Assembly: GCA_041751425.1 (NCBI GenBank)
Contig: JBGSXL010000007.1
Location: forward strand, 124,001-188,000
Length of the DNA: 64,000 nt
Reading direction: 5' to 3'
Origin: JAVVEG01 sp041751425
GTDB taxonomy: Bacteria; Pseudomonadota; Gammaproteobacteria; Pseudomonadales; Pseudohongiellaceae
In this document: piece after piece, positions 25,995 through 35,015 of the stretch
How the letters are laid out: every line of letters begins with the position of its first letter
How positions within the stretch are numbered: the first letter of the stretch is position 1
Notes under the pieces: generated by a model
The model's input: only the letters and a program-made list of their open reading frames with translations
The model's database searches: none
Told to the model about the DNA's origin: nothing
Made by a program: the position numbers and the translations under genes

Positions 25995-27272
25995 ATGACA
26001 AGCGCTCTATCCAGTGCTCTTAAGGCGGAAGAGAGCCATATCGTCTGCCATATCTTCTGTCGGGTCATCGACAATTATGGCGATATGGGTGTGTGCTGGC
26101 GCCTGGCCAGACAACTGCGCAGTGAACATGGTCTGCAAGTGACTTTGTGGCTGGATGATTGGCGTGCATTACCGGATCTGTTGCCTGCTCCGTTGTCTGA
26201 TAGCTTACCGCGTGACTTTCCTGCGCAGGACTCATTGCCACTCGCTGAACAACCCACAGTGCGGAATAGCTCTGCAACAGATGGTTTCGAGCTGCTGCCC
26301 GGCCTGCGCGTGTGCAAATGGCAGCAGCCCTTACCAGACATCGCAGAGCTGCCGTTGGTTGATATAGTCATTGAGGCATTCGCCTGTGAACTGCCCGCAG
26401 AGTATCAGGCCTGGTTGACGCAACAGGCGAAGCCACCGTTGTGGATCAATCTGGAATACCTGAGCGCCGAGCATTGGGTGGGACAGTGCCATGGCCTGAG
26501 CTCAGCGCATCCGCAAACCGGCATGCAGAAAACGTTCTTTTTCCCCGGCTTTACGCCAGCAACCGGGGGCTTGATCCGTGAGAATGATCTGTTGGTCCGG
26601 CATGATCATTGGCAGGCGCAACAGACTGACACCCGCAAGAAAGTGCTGACAGCCCTGGGCGTCAGTGAGGCTGATATCAGGCGCTTGCAGACGTCAACTG
26701 AAAGTCTGCTGATATCGGTGTTTACCTACGAAACCGCCGCCTTATCCGCGTGGCTGCAACTGCTGGCGACAGGTTCTGCGGCCGTATTGTGTCTTATCCC
26801 GCTTGGCAGGACTTTGCAGGATATTGATTTGGATCTGATCAATGTTGGCGACAGGCGGCAACTGGGTAACCTGACTGTGCAGGTGGTGCCGTTTCAGTGT
26901 CAGGATGACTACGATCAGCTACTGTCCGTGTGCGACCTTAATCTGGTGCGTGGTGAAGACTCCTTTGTGCGGGCGCAATGGGCCGCCAAACCCGCGCTTT
27001 GGCATATCTACCAGCAACAGGATGCCGCGCATCTGCAAAAATTGCTCGCGTTCCTGGATCTGTACACCAGCGATTTGGATGACGAGCAGGCGCAGGCGGT
27101 ACGCAAGTTCTGGCTGGACTGGAACAACGGCGCGGATTGCAGTGCCAGCTGGCCGGCGTTTCTGGCTCAGTTACCGGACTTGCGGGTTAACGCCCATGGT
27201 TGGCGCGAAAAGTTACTTCTGCACGGCGATATTGCATCAAATTTGATGAAATTTTATGAAAATACGCTATGA
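25995..27272 (+). CDS. earP: EF-P arginine rhamnosyltransferase EarP
   Basis: EarP attaches rhamnose from dTDP-rhamnose to Arg32 of elongation factor P. The start HIFCRVIDNYGDMGVCWRLA contains the conserved catalytic Asp region. The later WINLEYLSAEHWV, FFFPGFTPATGGL and DLNLVRGEDSFVRAQWA are hallmark EarP (DUF2331) motifs. From ATG 25995 the product is 425 residues, somewhat longer than usual because of an insertion around the DFPAQDSLPLAEQP segment. GTG 25971 is another possible start. It sits directly upstream of efp, the arrangement expected of the pathway. Confidence 0.94.
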   Translation: MTSALSSALKAEESHIVCHIFCRVIDNYGDMGVCWRLARQLRSEHGLQVTLWLDDWRALPDLLPAPLSDSLPRDFPAQDSLPLAEQPTVRNSSATDGFELLPGLRVCKWQQPLPDIAELPLVDIVIEAFACELPAEYQAWLTQQAKPPLWINLEYLSAEHWVGQCHGLSSAHPQTGMQKTFFFPGFTPATGGLIRENDLLVRHDHWQAQQTDTRKKVLTALGVSEADIRRLQTSTESLLISVFTYETAALSAWLQLLATGSAAVLCLIPLGRTLQDIDLDLINVGDRRQLGNLTVQVVPFQCQDDYDQLLSVCDLNLVRGEDSFVRAQWAAKPALWHIYQQQDAAHLQKLLAFLDLYTSDLDDEQAQAVRKFWLDWNNGADCSASWPAFLAQLPDLRVNAHGWREKLLLHGDIASNLMKFYENTL

Positions 27273-27273
27273 T
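27243..27273 (+). promoter_or_regulatory. Candidate efp promoter overlapping the earP stop
   Basis: TTGATG (27243-27248) and TATGAT (27268-27273) lie 19 nt apart, slightly wide for sigma-70 but with a good -10 box. It would let efp be transcribed apart from earP. Confidence 0.4.
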
Positions 27274-27348
27274 GGCGCCAAATTTTAGAAAGCGCTTTGC
27301 CCCCTGCAAAAGCAATTGTTTTTGAACCCTGAAAAATGAGTAATAGTC

Positions 27349-27918
27349 ATGAAAACTGCGCAAGAAGTTCGTGCTGGTCAGGTAATCAGCATTAATGGTT
27401 CACCCTGGAAAGTCGTGAAGGCTGAATTCAACAAATCCGGCCGTAACTCGGCTGTGGTGAAAATGAAGCTGAAGAACCTACTGACCGGAGTGGCCACCGA
27501 AACCGTATACAAAGCCGACGACAAGTTCGAGATGGTGATCCTGGAACAGAAGGAAGTGACTTATTCCTACTTCGCCGACCCGATGTATGTATTCGTTGAT
27601 GCAGAATACGAACAGATCGAGATTGAGAAAGATGATCTGGAGAACGTGATCGACTACATCGAAGATGGCATGGAAGATGTTTGTGCGGCGGTGTTCTACA
27701 ATGGCAAGGTAATCTCCATCGACCTGCCCAATTCCATCAAGCGTGAAATTGTCTACACCGAGCCTTCTGCGCGCGGCGATACTTCCGGCAAGGTCATGAA
27801 AACGGCGCGACTGAAAAGCGGACACGAAATGCAAGTGTCTGACTTCTGTGAGATAGGCGACTTCGTCGAAATCGATACCCGCACCGGCGAGTACAAATCC
27901 CGCATCAAAGTAAGATAA
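27349..27918 (+). CDS. efp: Elongation factor P, arginine (rhamnosylation) type
   Basis: EF-P enters the ribosomal E site and relieves stalling at polyproline stretches. The 189-residue protein has the three-domain arrangement starting with a KOW-like domain. The tip loop is NKSGRNSAVVKMK with Arg at position 32, the residue modified by EarP in Pseudomonas, instead of the lysine of E. coli-type EF-P. This agrees with earP being the neighbour. The C-terminal SGKVMKTARLKSGHEMQVSDF-type OB domain is complete. Confidence 0.97.
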   Translation: MKTAQEVRAGQVISINGSPWKVVKAEFNKSGRNSAVVKMKLKNLLTGVATETVYKADDKFEMVILEQKEVTYSYFADPMYVFVDAEYEQIEIEKDDLENVIDYIEDGMEDVCAAVFYNGKVISIDLPNSIKREIVYTEPSARGDTSGKVMKTARLKSGHEMQVSDFCEIGDFVEIDTRTGEYKSRIKVR

Positions 27919-27954
27919 TTCCCGCAGCTGGAACTCCCGTTCAGGTTCTGTTCA

Positions 27955-27978
27955 GCAGGCACTTGTCAAAGTGCCTGC
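27955..27978 (+). terminator. Perfect hairpin downstream of efp, terminator-like
   Basis: GCAGGCACTT-GTCA-AAGTGCCTGC forms a 10-bp perfect stem with a 4-nt loop, 37 bp after the efp stop. No T run follows, so it may be an attenuating hairpin, an mRNA-stabilising stem or a weak terminator. Confidence 0.5.
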
Positions 27979-28059
27979 AGCTTCAGAAGAAATGTGCGCT
28001 AACTCACACTTCTTCAATAGCTGCAAAAAACACAGAACTATCAAGGGAGATCTACATTC

Positions 28060-28410
28060 ATGTTAAAAGTAATTGCTCTGGCCATGTGCCTGACCCTAAC
28101 CGGTTGTCTTTTCACCGTCGATTCGAAACAAAAATCCGGCCACTCACAGTGGAACAGCTCGGAGATCGATCGTATGCAGATTGGTAAAACGGATGCTGAC
28201 TGGGTACGAAGAACGTTTGGTACACCACGGCGCGAATCTGCCTACACAGATGGCACCCAGGTTTGGCGCTACGATAATAGCAGCGAGAGCGAGTCCAGGG
28301 TGGGCTTGTTTCTGCTGTTCAATGTGAAAGTGGAAAGAGAGCATTCCGAAACGCTGGCCATTGAGTTGAGCAATGGCATTGTGTCGGATTATTGGGTAGA
28401 GAGCCGTTAA
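28060..28410 (+). CDS. Small SmpA/OmlA-like lipoprotein
   Basis: A 116-residue exported lipoprotein. The signal peptide MLKVIALAMCLTLTGC ends in the lipobox LTGC with the lipidated Cys at 16. The mature part contains IGKTDADWVRRTFGTPRRE and GTQVWRYDN, the pattern of SmpA/OmlA (BamE-like) domains that pack against outer-membrane assembly machinery. AAGGGAG lies upstream. A specific role is not known; it is shorter and less canonical than BamE itself. Confidence 0.8.
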   Translation: MLKVIALAMCLTLTGCLFTVDSKQKSGHSQWNSSEIDRMQIGKTDADWVRRTFGTPRRESAYTDGTQVWRYDNSSESESRVGLFLLFNVKVEREHSETLAIELSNGIVSDYWVESR

Positions 28411-28457
28411 CAGATAGAGCCGTTGATAAAGAGAGCCGTTGATAAAGAGAGCCGCTG
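28400..28457 (+). repeat. 16-bp tandem repeat spanning the lipoprotein stop codon
   Basis: Two exact copies of AGAGCCGTTGATAAAG (28416-28431 and 28432-28447) are flanked by a diverged copy at 28400-28415, which contains the TAA stop of the lipoprotein gene, and a partial copy at 28448-28457. The array seems to have grown by duplication of the gene's own 3' end and abuts the convergent amidase gene. Confidence 0.75.
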
Positions 28458-28460
28458 AGC

Positions 28461-30041
28461 TTATTGCGCCCGCATCACCACAGGTGCGCGGCGCGCCAGC
28501 GTGCGTTGCTCGAAATCAAAAGCGATACCCAGCAAAACCGGTTCTGAAAAAGCGGCGCCCATGAAGGACACACCGATAGGGCGTCCATTGATGTAACCCG
28601 CGGGAACGGTAATGCTGGGGTAGCCTGACACCGCTGCCAGTCCTGCACTGGAGACATAGAGTCCGGACTTGTCGCCATCCAGCGGATCGATCAGCCAACC
28701 GGCGCCATTGCTGGGTGCAACGATAGCATCCAGATTATTTTCCTGCAGCGCAGCATCCAGTCCCTGCTCCTGCGTTGCCTGCTTGACTAATCTTAGCGCG
28801 TCGATATAAACGGCTGCGTTCAGATCACCTCTGTTTTGCGCATCCAGAAATAATTGCTGATCGGCGTATGGCATTTCCAGTTCGGCATTCGCGAAGTTGA
28901 AATCGATTAATTCTTGCAAATTTTGATATTCGCCTCCGCGTTTACTCAGATACGCATTAAGATCGTGTTTGAACTCATGCAGCAGAACTTCCAGACTGGC
29001 GGCGCCATATCCCTCCGGCATCGCGATTTCAATGTTGACTAATTCCGCACCGGCCTGCTCCAGCAGTGTCAGATGCGCAGCCATCAGTGAACCAACGCGT
29101 GGGTCGCGCGCAAACAGTTGGTGCAGCACGCCAATGCGTTTGCCTTGTAAACCATTCCTGCTTAGGTGTTCGGTGTAATCTATTGGTGTAGCCGTGTGCT
29201 CATTCACCGTGATGGCGTCCTCCGCGTCCGCTCCTGTCATGGCTGTCAACATGATGGCTGCATCCGTAACTGTGCGCGTCATCGGGCCGGCCGTATCCTG
29301 AGTGTGCGCGATAGGAATTATGCCGCTGCGCGAAATCAGACCCAGTGTCGGCTTGATACCGACGTTACTGTTGTTGGCCGCCGGGCAGATAATGGACCCG
29401 TTGGTTTCCGTACCCACTGCCAGCATAGTCAGGTTTGCTGCCACGGCAACTCCGGAACCTGCGCTGGAGCCGCAGGGTGATCTGTCCGTGTTATAGGGGT
29501 TACGAGTCTGACCTCCGCGGGCCGACCAACCGCTGGAAGAATTACTGGCGCGGAAATTGGCCCACTCGCTCAAGTTGGTTTTCGCCAGAATGATTGCGCC
29601 GGCAGCGCGCAGACGCGTAACCAGGAATGCATCCTGCGCGGGCGCTGGCGCATCAACAAGTGCCAGGCTGCCCGCTGTCGTCAGCATGTTGTCTGCGGTG
29701 TCTATATTGTCTTTCAGCATTACGGGAATGCCGTGCAGAGGCGAGCGCACCTGACCAGCAGCGCGCTCTGCATCCAGTACTGCCGCAATTTGCAGGGCGT
29801 CAGGGTTAACTTCAATGACCGCATACAGCATAGGGTCCAGCTCTTGTATGCGGCGCAGATAATATTCGGTGATGTCCACCGCAGTGAATTCACCAGCTGT
29901 CATGGCTGCCTGTAGCTCACTGACTGTCGCCTCGTCCAGTTGGTTTTCGGCAATGACAATATCGGTTGCTCGTTCGCAGGCGCCCAACAGCAAAGCGCAC
30001 AAAAACAGTGCAAATTTCATGGTATTGTTCTTGTTTCTCAT
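28461..30041 (-). CDS. Lipoprotein amidase of the amidase signature family
   Basis: A 526-residue enzyme with a Ser-cisSer-Lys catalytic triad. The Lys is in VMLKDNIDTAD, the cis-Ser in SPCGSSAGSG and the nucleophile in GTETNGSIICPA. The N-terminus MRNKNNTMKFALFLCALL is followed by a lipobox LGAC, so it is exported and lipid-anchored, unlike GatA, which is cytoplasmic. ATG 30041 has GAGG five bases upstream. It probably hydrolyses amides or small peptides in the periplasm; the substrate is unknown. It is convergent with the small lipoprotein gene. Confidence 0.9.
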   Translation of the reverse strand: MRNKNNTMKFALFLCALLLGACERATDIVIAENQLDEATVSELQAAMTAGEFTAVDITEYYLRRIQELDPMLYAVIEVNPDALQIAAVLDAERAAGQVRSPLHGIPVMLKDNIDTADNMLTTAGSLALVDAPAPAQDAFLVTRLRAAGAIILAKTNLSEWANFRASNSSSGWSARGGQTRNPYNTDRSPCGSSAGSGVAVAANLTMLAVGTETNGSIICPAANNSNVGIKPTLGLISRSGIIPIAHTQDTAGPMTRTVTDAAIMLTAMTGADAEDAITVNEHTATPIDYTEHLSRNGLQGKRIGVLHQLFARDPRVGSLMAAHLTLLEQAGAELVNIEIAMPEGYGAASLEVLLHEFKHDLNAYLSKRGGEYQNLQELIDFNFANAELEMPYADQQLFLDAQNRGDLNAAVYIDALRLVKQATQEQGLDAALQENNLDAIVAPSNGAGWLIDPLDGDKSGLYVSSAGLAAVSGYPSITVPAGYINGRPIGVSFMGAAFSEPVLLGIAFDFEQRTLARRAPVVMRAQ

Positions 30042-30223
30042 AGGTACCTCAGTGGCTTCCAGATTCCGGAGTTGGGCTGAGTATGAGGCACGTAGAAAGG
30101 ACATCGCAAATTATTTGTGCTGGAAAAATTATTTGCTATTATTGCCCCGCGCCTGACCCTCAGCGTCTCTTACACCTAAACCAATAGCCTCCGGACCGCC
30201 GGCGCTATCATGAGAAAAATGAT

Positions 30224-31651
30224 ATGGCATCAGATGATCTGGATGCAGTGTCGGCACTTGCCGAAGTAGCTACCTCCCCCAGCGCTATCAGTTTGATCCC
30301 CCCCATCGTTGTTCTGATTTTCGCCATCTGGCTGCGCAGGCCAATACTGGCTCTTGTCATCGGCAGTATTGCCGGTCTCCTGCTTTATTCGCCCATGGAC
30401 TCGCTGGCTAATTTTGCCGACACCACGCTGACGGTGATGCAGGATGAAACTATTGGCTGGTTGATTCTGGTATGTGGCGGATTCGGCGCCTTGATTGGTT
30501 TGCTTGTACACACGGGGGGAGCATTCGCTTTCGGTCGCAAAGCGTTGGTTCTGGCCAAAACCCGCAAAGCATCACTGCTGATGACTTTCTTTTTGGGTGT
30601 CGTGATATTCGTTGATGATTATCTGAATGCTCTTACTGTTGGCGAAACCATGAAGCGGGTGACGGATCGTTTCAAGGTTTCCCGTGAAATGCTGGCTTAT
30701 GTGGTGGACTCAACCGCAGCACCAATCTGTGTGCTGATTCCGTTGTCAACATGGTCGGTATTTTTCAGCGGCCTGCTGGTTGCCAACGAAGTGGCCAGTG
30801 TAGGAGAAGGGCTGCGTGTTTACATCTCTGCCATTCCCTATATGTTCTACGCCTGGTTGGCCATTCTGATGGTGTTCCTGGTAGCTATTGGCATAGTGCC
30901 AGTTTTCGGTCCCATGAAACGCGCGGAGCTGGCAGCACAGGCAAACACCAAGGAAGTGATAGACGCACCGTATGATGAAGGGCAATCAGCAGATGACTGT
31001 GCCGTGCGCTCATTTGAAGAAGAATTTGACGATGCCGACCGTAAGGGTAGCCTGCATAATTTCCTGCTGCCCATGCTGATGCTGGTGGGTTTCACCATTT
31101 ATTTCGAAACCGATATCTGGATGGGCTTATTGATGACTTTTGTCGTCACGCTGCCCATGTACATGTTCCAGAAATTGATGTCGCTTGGCGAGATGATGGA
31201 CGTGATGATCAATGGTTTTAAAACCATGCTGCCGGCCATCTGTACTGTGATTGCCGCATTCACCTTCAAGGAAGTCTGCGATCTGCTGGGGCTGCCGCTG
31301 TATGTTATCGAGAACCTGGCCCCATACATGTCGGCAAAGATGCTGCCTGCGCTGGTGTTCCTGTCCATGGCAGTATTGGCATTCGCCACCGGTTCTTCCT
31401 GGGGAATCTTCGCAGTCTCCATTCCGATTGTGATGCCACTGGCCTTCGCCGTCGATGCCAATATTCCGTTAGTAATCGGTGCGCTGCTTTCTGCCAGCTC
31501 CTTTGGCAGTCAGGCATGTTTCTACAGCGACTCGACTGTACTGGCAGCACAAGGAGCCGGGTGTGATCTTATGAGTCACGCTATCACCCAGGTGCCTTAT
31601 GCGCTGATTGCGGCCGCAATCGCGTTTGTAGGATTTATTATTATCGCGTGA
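30224..31651 (+). CDS. NhaC-family Na+/H+ antiporter
   Basis: A 475-residue inner-membrane protein with about eleven hydrophobic segments. FFLGVVIFVDDYLNALTVG carries the paired acidic residues in the membrane typical of the NhaC group. STAAPICVLIPLSTWSVFF and the late GALLSASSFGSQACFYSDST are also characteristic of the family. It probably exchanges Na+ for H+, although some family members carry organic acids or amino-acid-like substrates. It stands alone, with no obvious operon partner. Confidence 0.87.
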   Translation: MASDDLDAVSALAEVATSPSAISLIPPIVVLIFAIWLRRPILALVIGSIAGLLLYSPMDSLANFADTTLTVMQDETIGWLILVCGGFGALIGLLVHTGGAFAFGRKALVLAKTRKASLLMTFFLGVVIFVDDYLNALTVGETMKRVTDRFKVSREMLAYVVDSTAAPICVLIPLSTWSVFFSGLLVANEVASVGEGLRVYISAIPYMFYAWLAILMVFLVAIGIVPVFGPMKRAELAAQANTKEVIDAPYDEGQSADDCAVRSFEEEFDDADRKGSLHNFLLPMLMLVGFTIYFETDIWMGLLMTFVVTLPMYMFQKLMSLGEMMDVMINGFKTMLPAICTVIAAFTFKEVCDLLGLPLYVIENLAPYMSAKMLPALVFLSMAVLAFATGSSWGIFAVSIPIVMPLAFAVDANIPLVIGALLSASSFGSQACFYSDSTVLAAQGAGCDLMSHAITQVPYALIAAAIAFVGFIIIA

Positions 31652-31699
31652 GCTTTCTACAGGTAGATTGTTATTAAACTGATTGTATTTAGGTGAAGG

Positions 31700-31738
31700 A
31701 AAAACTGTTGCGGCTTGTCATTATCTGGGCCGCAACAG
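31700..31738 (-). terminator. Rho-independent terminator overlapping the end of rlmKL
   Basis: Read on the minus strand, CTGTTGCGGC and GCCGCAACAG form a 10-bp stem with a 14-nt loop, followed by TTTTT at 31704-31700. The upstream arm encodes the last residues of RlmKL and its stop codon falls in the loop. Confidence 0.85.
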
Positions 31739-33916
31739 CCATACGCGATGGATGCGCTCGTTACGCGCAAAGTCTTTGTCGATGCTTTGTCTGGAATAAT
31801 CTTCCACCTGATATTGTTCGGCTATCGACTCATCCAGCTTGAAGCGCCGGTGATTGGTTGAGAAAATCAGTAAGCCATCCTTGTTCAGGGTCTGCATGCA
31901 CAGATCAATCAGCTCTTTATGGTCGCGCTGAATATCCAGCACATTGTCCGTGCTTTTGGAGTTCGAGAACGTGGGCGGGTCCAGAAAAATAAGATCGAAC
32001 TTCTGCCGACATTGCTTCAGAAAGCGCAGACAATCCATCTGCACCAGCTCGTGTTGTGTTGAGCTCAGGCCGTTCAGTTCCAGATTACGTGCCGTCCATG
32101 CCAGATAGGTTTTCGACAGATCCACACTGACCGATCTGCGGGCGCCGCCCAACGCTGCGTGCACGGTTACGCTGCCGGTGTAGCAGAACAAATTCAGAAA
32201 ATGGGTTCCCTGCGCATGTTCGCGGACATACTTGCGGATAGGGCGGTGATCCAGAAACAAACCGGTATCCAGATAGCGCTCCAGATTGACTTCGAATTTC
32301 GCCGGGCCTTCGTGCACCACGAAATCTTCACCCGCTGTGGCAGCGGCCTGATACTGATCCGTGCCACGCTGGCGCTCTCGCACTTTCAAACTAATCATTG
32401 CCGGTTGCAATTGCAGGACATGGGCTACAGCATTGTACGCCTGCCGTCTGCGCAGGGCGGCGTCTTCATCGCTCACCGATGCCGGCGCCTTGTATTCCTG
32501 CATATGCACACGGCCAGCGTAGATGTCGATGGCGAATGCGTACTCCGGCATATCGGCATCATATAGCCGATAGCATTCGTGCCCCTGTTGCTCCGCCCAG
32601 CGCCCGATCGATTTCAGGTTCTTGCGCAGGCGATTGGCCAGCATCTGGGCACCCGCGTCCAATTCGATCTGTACCGCTTCCGGGATGCTTAGCTTTTCCG
32701 TTGAGCGCTGCGCTTTTTTCCAGATGGCGTCTGTGGATACGGCAGCGGTTTTCTTCTGATAAATACTTTCCGGGCTGATATTGAACATCAGCAGTTTGGC
32801 GGGCAGTGCGCCGTTGAAAAAGGCGTATTGTTTGTGGCTGTGCATCCCCAGTAATTTGCCCCATTCCGGTTTGGCAGTGAAGATAGCTGCGGTTGCACCG
32901 TTGCCATGGTTTCTCAGCAAAGCGCCAAGTTCACCATAAAGCAATGCCACTTCGGGTTCGTCTCCTAAACGTTCAGCGTAAGGTGGGTTGCAGATGATCA
33001 ATGTGGGTGGTACTGGTGGTGCTGCTTCGGCAACAGGCTGCGCACGAAACTCAACAAACCCTTCGACTCCGGCGCGCTCTGCATTGCGGATTGCCATGCC
33101 CAGCGAGCGTTCATCGTTATCACTGCCGCAGGCGCGGCCCTGCCAGTTGGCGCCCGCGCTCTTGCGTTGCAGGGCTTCAGCTTCGATGTCGCTCATCGCG
33201 GCAGAGTCGTGATGCAGCCACTTCGACAAATTGATACCACGCAATAAGCCGGGTGCTATATCAAGCGCAATCAACAAACCTTCGATAAGCAAAGTACCTG
33301 ACCCGCACATGGGATCGTAAAGCATGGCGTCTGGTGTCTTCGCCAGAGATTGCCAGTTGGCTCGCAGCAGAAGCGCGGCCGCAAGTGTTTCCTTCAACGG
33401 TGCTTCACCCTGCTCTTTGCGGTAATTGCGGCGATGCAGGCTCTCACCCGCCAGATCAATGCCTAATGTCAGTTTGTCCTGTTTCACCACAGCATGAATC
33501 AGCACGTCCGGATCAATGCGCGAGACATTCGGGCGCAGCATGTCTTTGCTGCGAAACTGATCGACAACTGCGTCCTTGATTTTTTGCGCGATGAACTGGG
33601 TGTGATTCAGTTTCTCGGTGCTGCCCACTGCGGTAATGGCAAAGCTAAGGTCTGACGTAAGATGTTGCGTCCAGTCAATGGCGCTGGCGACGCGGTACAG
33701 GTCATCGGCATCGACTACCGGAGCTTGCTGCAGAATTAAAATGATGCGGTTAGCCAGGCGTGAAAACATGATGGCGCGATAAGCCGTGCTTAACGTGCCC
33801 GCAAAGAATACGCCCGCGACGGTTTGTTTGACTGCGGTGCCCTGATAGCTGAGCAGTTCCTGTTCCAGCAGAGATTCGAGCCCTTTGGAGCAGGTGGCGA
33901 AAAAACTGTGTTGCAT
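31721..33916 (-). CDS. rlmL: Bifunctional 23S rRNA methyltransferase RlmKL
   Basis: A fused enzyme that makes m2G2445 (RlmL half) and m7G2069 (RlmK half) in 23S rRNA. The N-terminal THUMP region is followed by a first methyltransferase domain with DPMCGSGTLLIEGLLIA and catalytic ICNPPYAERLG. The second domain has FLNLFCYTGSVTVHAALGG and LIFLDPPTFSNS. From ATG 33916 it is 731 residues (E. coli 702). An ATG four codons upstream lacks a good ribosome binding site. It is divergent from rlmJ, so two rRNA methyltransferase genes share a 117-bp promoter region. Confidence 0.96.
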   Translation of the reverse strand: MQHSFFATCSKGLESLLEQELLSYQGTAVKQTVAGVFFAGTLSTAYRAIMFSRLANRIILILQQAPVVDADDLYRVASAIDWTQHLTSDLSFAITAVGSTEKLNHTQFIAQKIKDAVVDQFRSKDMLRPNVSRIDPDVLIHAVVKQDKLTLGIDLAGESLHRRNYRKEQGEAPLKETLAAALLLRANWQSLAKTPDAMLYDPMCGSGTLLIEGLLIALDIAPGLLRGINLSKWLHHDSAAMSDIEAEALQRKSAGANWQGRACGSDNDERSLGMAIRNAERAGVEGFVEFRAQPVAEAAPPVPPTLIICNPPYAERLGDEPEVALLYGELGALLRNHGNGATAAIFTAKPEWGKLLGMHSHKQYAFFNGALPAKLLMFNISPESIYQKKTAAVSTDAIWKKAQRSTEKLSIPEAVQIELDAGAQMLANRLRKNLKSIGRWAEQQGHECYRLYDADMPEYAFAIDIYAGRVHMQEYKAPASVSDEDAALRRRQAYNAVAHVLQLQPAMISLKVRERQRGTDQYQAAATAGEDFVVHEGPAKFEVNLERYLDTGLFLDHRPIRKYVREHAQGTHFLNLFCYTGSVTVHAALGGARRSVSVDLSKTYLAWTARNLELNGLSSTQHELVQMDCLRFLKQCRQKFDLIFLDPPTFSNSKSTDNVLDIQRDHKELIDLCMQTLNKDGLLIFSTNHRRFKLDESIAEQYQVEDYSRQSIDKDFARNERIHRVWLLRPR

Positions 33917-34033
33917 CTGAGGATCCATGAATAGCGGTAAACTGAAAAGGCGGCAATCATACTACGAAACAGCAGGGATTGATTGTCTGAGTGCAGGCGG
34001 TGACAATGCGCCCTTGTCCACAGGAATGTATCC

Positions 34034-34879
34034 ATGTTGAGTTATCGCCACAGTTATCACGCCGGGAATCATGCGGATATTTTGAAGCACCTGACCCTTT
34101 TGGCTCTACTGAAGAAACTGTGCGACAAAGACAAGCCATTCACTTATATCGATACCCATAGCGGCTGCGGCTTATACGATTTGCAGAGCGACGAAGCGCG
34201 CAAAACGGGCGAGGCGGAGCAAGGCGCCGGACGAATTTGGCAGCTCAACAGTGCCGACGCTGGGGTGACTGACTATCTGATCTTGCTGAAAGCCTTGAAT
34301 CCGGGTTCCAGATTGCGGCGCTATCCGGGCTCGCCTGCGCTTGCGCAGGGCAATTTGCGTGAGCAGGACCGCATGCTGCTGATGGAACTGCACAATAACG
34401 AAATTGAGATTCTGCGCGGCAATTTTCAACACGATAAGCGCATCAGCGTGCATCACCGCGATGGGTTCGAAGGTGTGCTGGCTCTGACGCCACCCACACC
34501 GCGCCGTGGCATGGTTTTGATTGACCCCGCCTATGAGGTCAGGAGTGACTATGAGAAGGTGCTGACAACCTGCGAGAAACTGCATAAGCGTTGGGCTCAG
34601 GGCATCCTCGCCATCTGGTACCCTTTGCTGGGGCGTCAACGCGACCGCAGCGTCTGGCTGAAGGACAAATTCGAACAGAAGAAATTCACCAGTCTCCTGT
34701 GTCTTGAGCTGCGGGTGCAGGAACAATCCGAGGACGCCGGGATGCATGGCTCCGGCATGTTGTTGGTCAATGCGCCCTGGCAACTCGACCTGCAAATGCG
34801 GGACAGTTTGTTGGAGGTGGCTCGTCTATTGGGGGCAGGTTGCACGTCACGCGTCGATTGGTTGACTGAGAACAAGTAA
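34034..34879 (+). CDS. rlmJ: 23S rRNA (adenine-2030-N6)-methyltransferase RlmJ
   Basis: A 281-residue SAM-dependent enzyme that makes m6A2030 in 23S rRNA. The start MLSYRHSYHAGNHADILKH is diagnostic, followed by TYIDTHSGCGLYDL. The catalytic motif IV reads LIDPAYE where E. coli has DPPYE, a conservative change in the DPPY motif. AGGA lies 8 nt before ATG 34034. Confidence 0.95.
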   Translation: MLSYRHSYHAGNHADILKHLTLLALLKKLCDKDKPFTYIDTHSGCGLYDLQSDEARKTGEAEQGAGRIWQLNSADAGVTDYLILLKALNPGSRLRRYPGSPALAQGNLREQDRMLLMELHNNEIEILRGNFQHDKRISVHHRDGFEGVLALTPPTPRRGMVLIDPAYEVRSDYEKVLTTCEKLHKRWAQGILAIWYPLLGRQRDRSVWLKDKFEQKKFTSLLCLELRVQEQSEDAGMHGSGMLLVNAPWQLDLQMRDSLLEVARLLGAGCTSRVDWLTENK

Positions 34880-35015
34880 AACCCGCCGTATCTGTACCGA
34901 ATTCACCGTAAACAGGTTCTCCGCTGGACATGTATTTAAGCCTGCGCTAACCTCGGCGTGCTGCATTATTCAAAATAAAAAAAACAGGCTCGACTCAGTA
35001 AGGAGTGTGACATCC

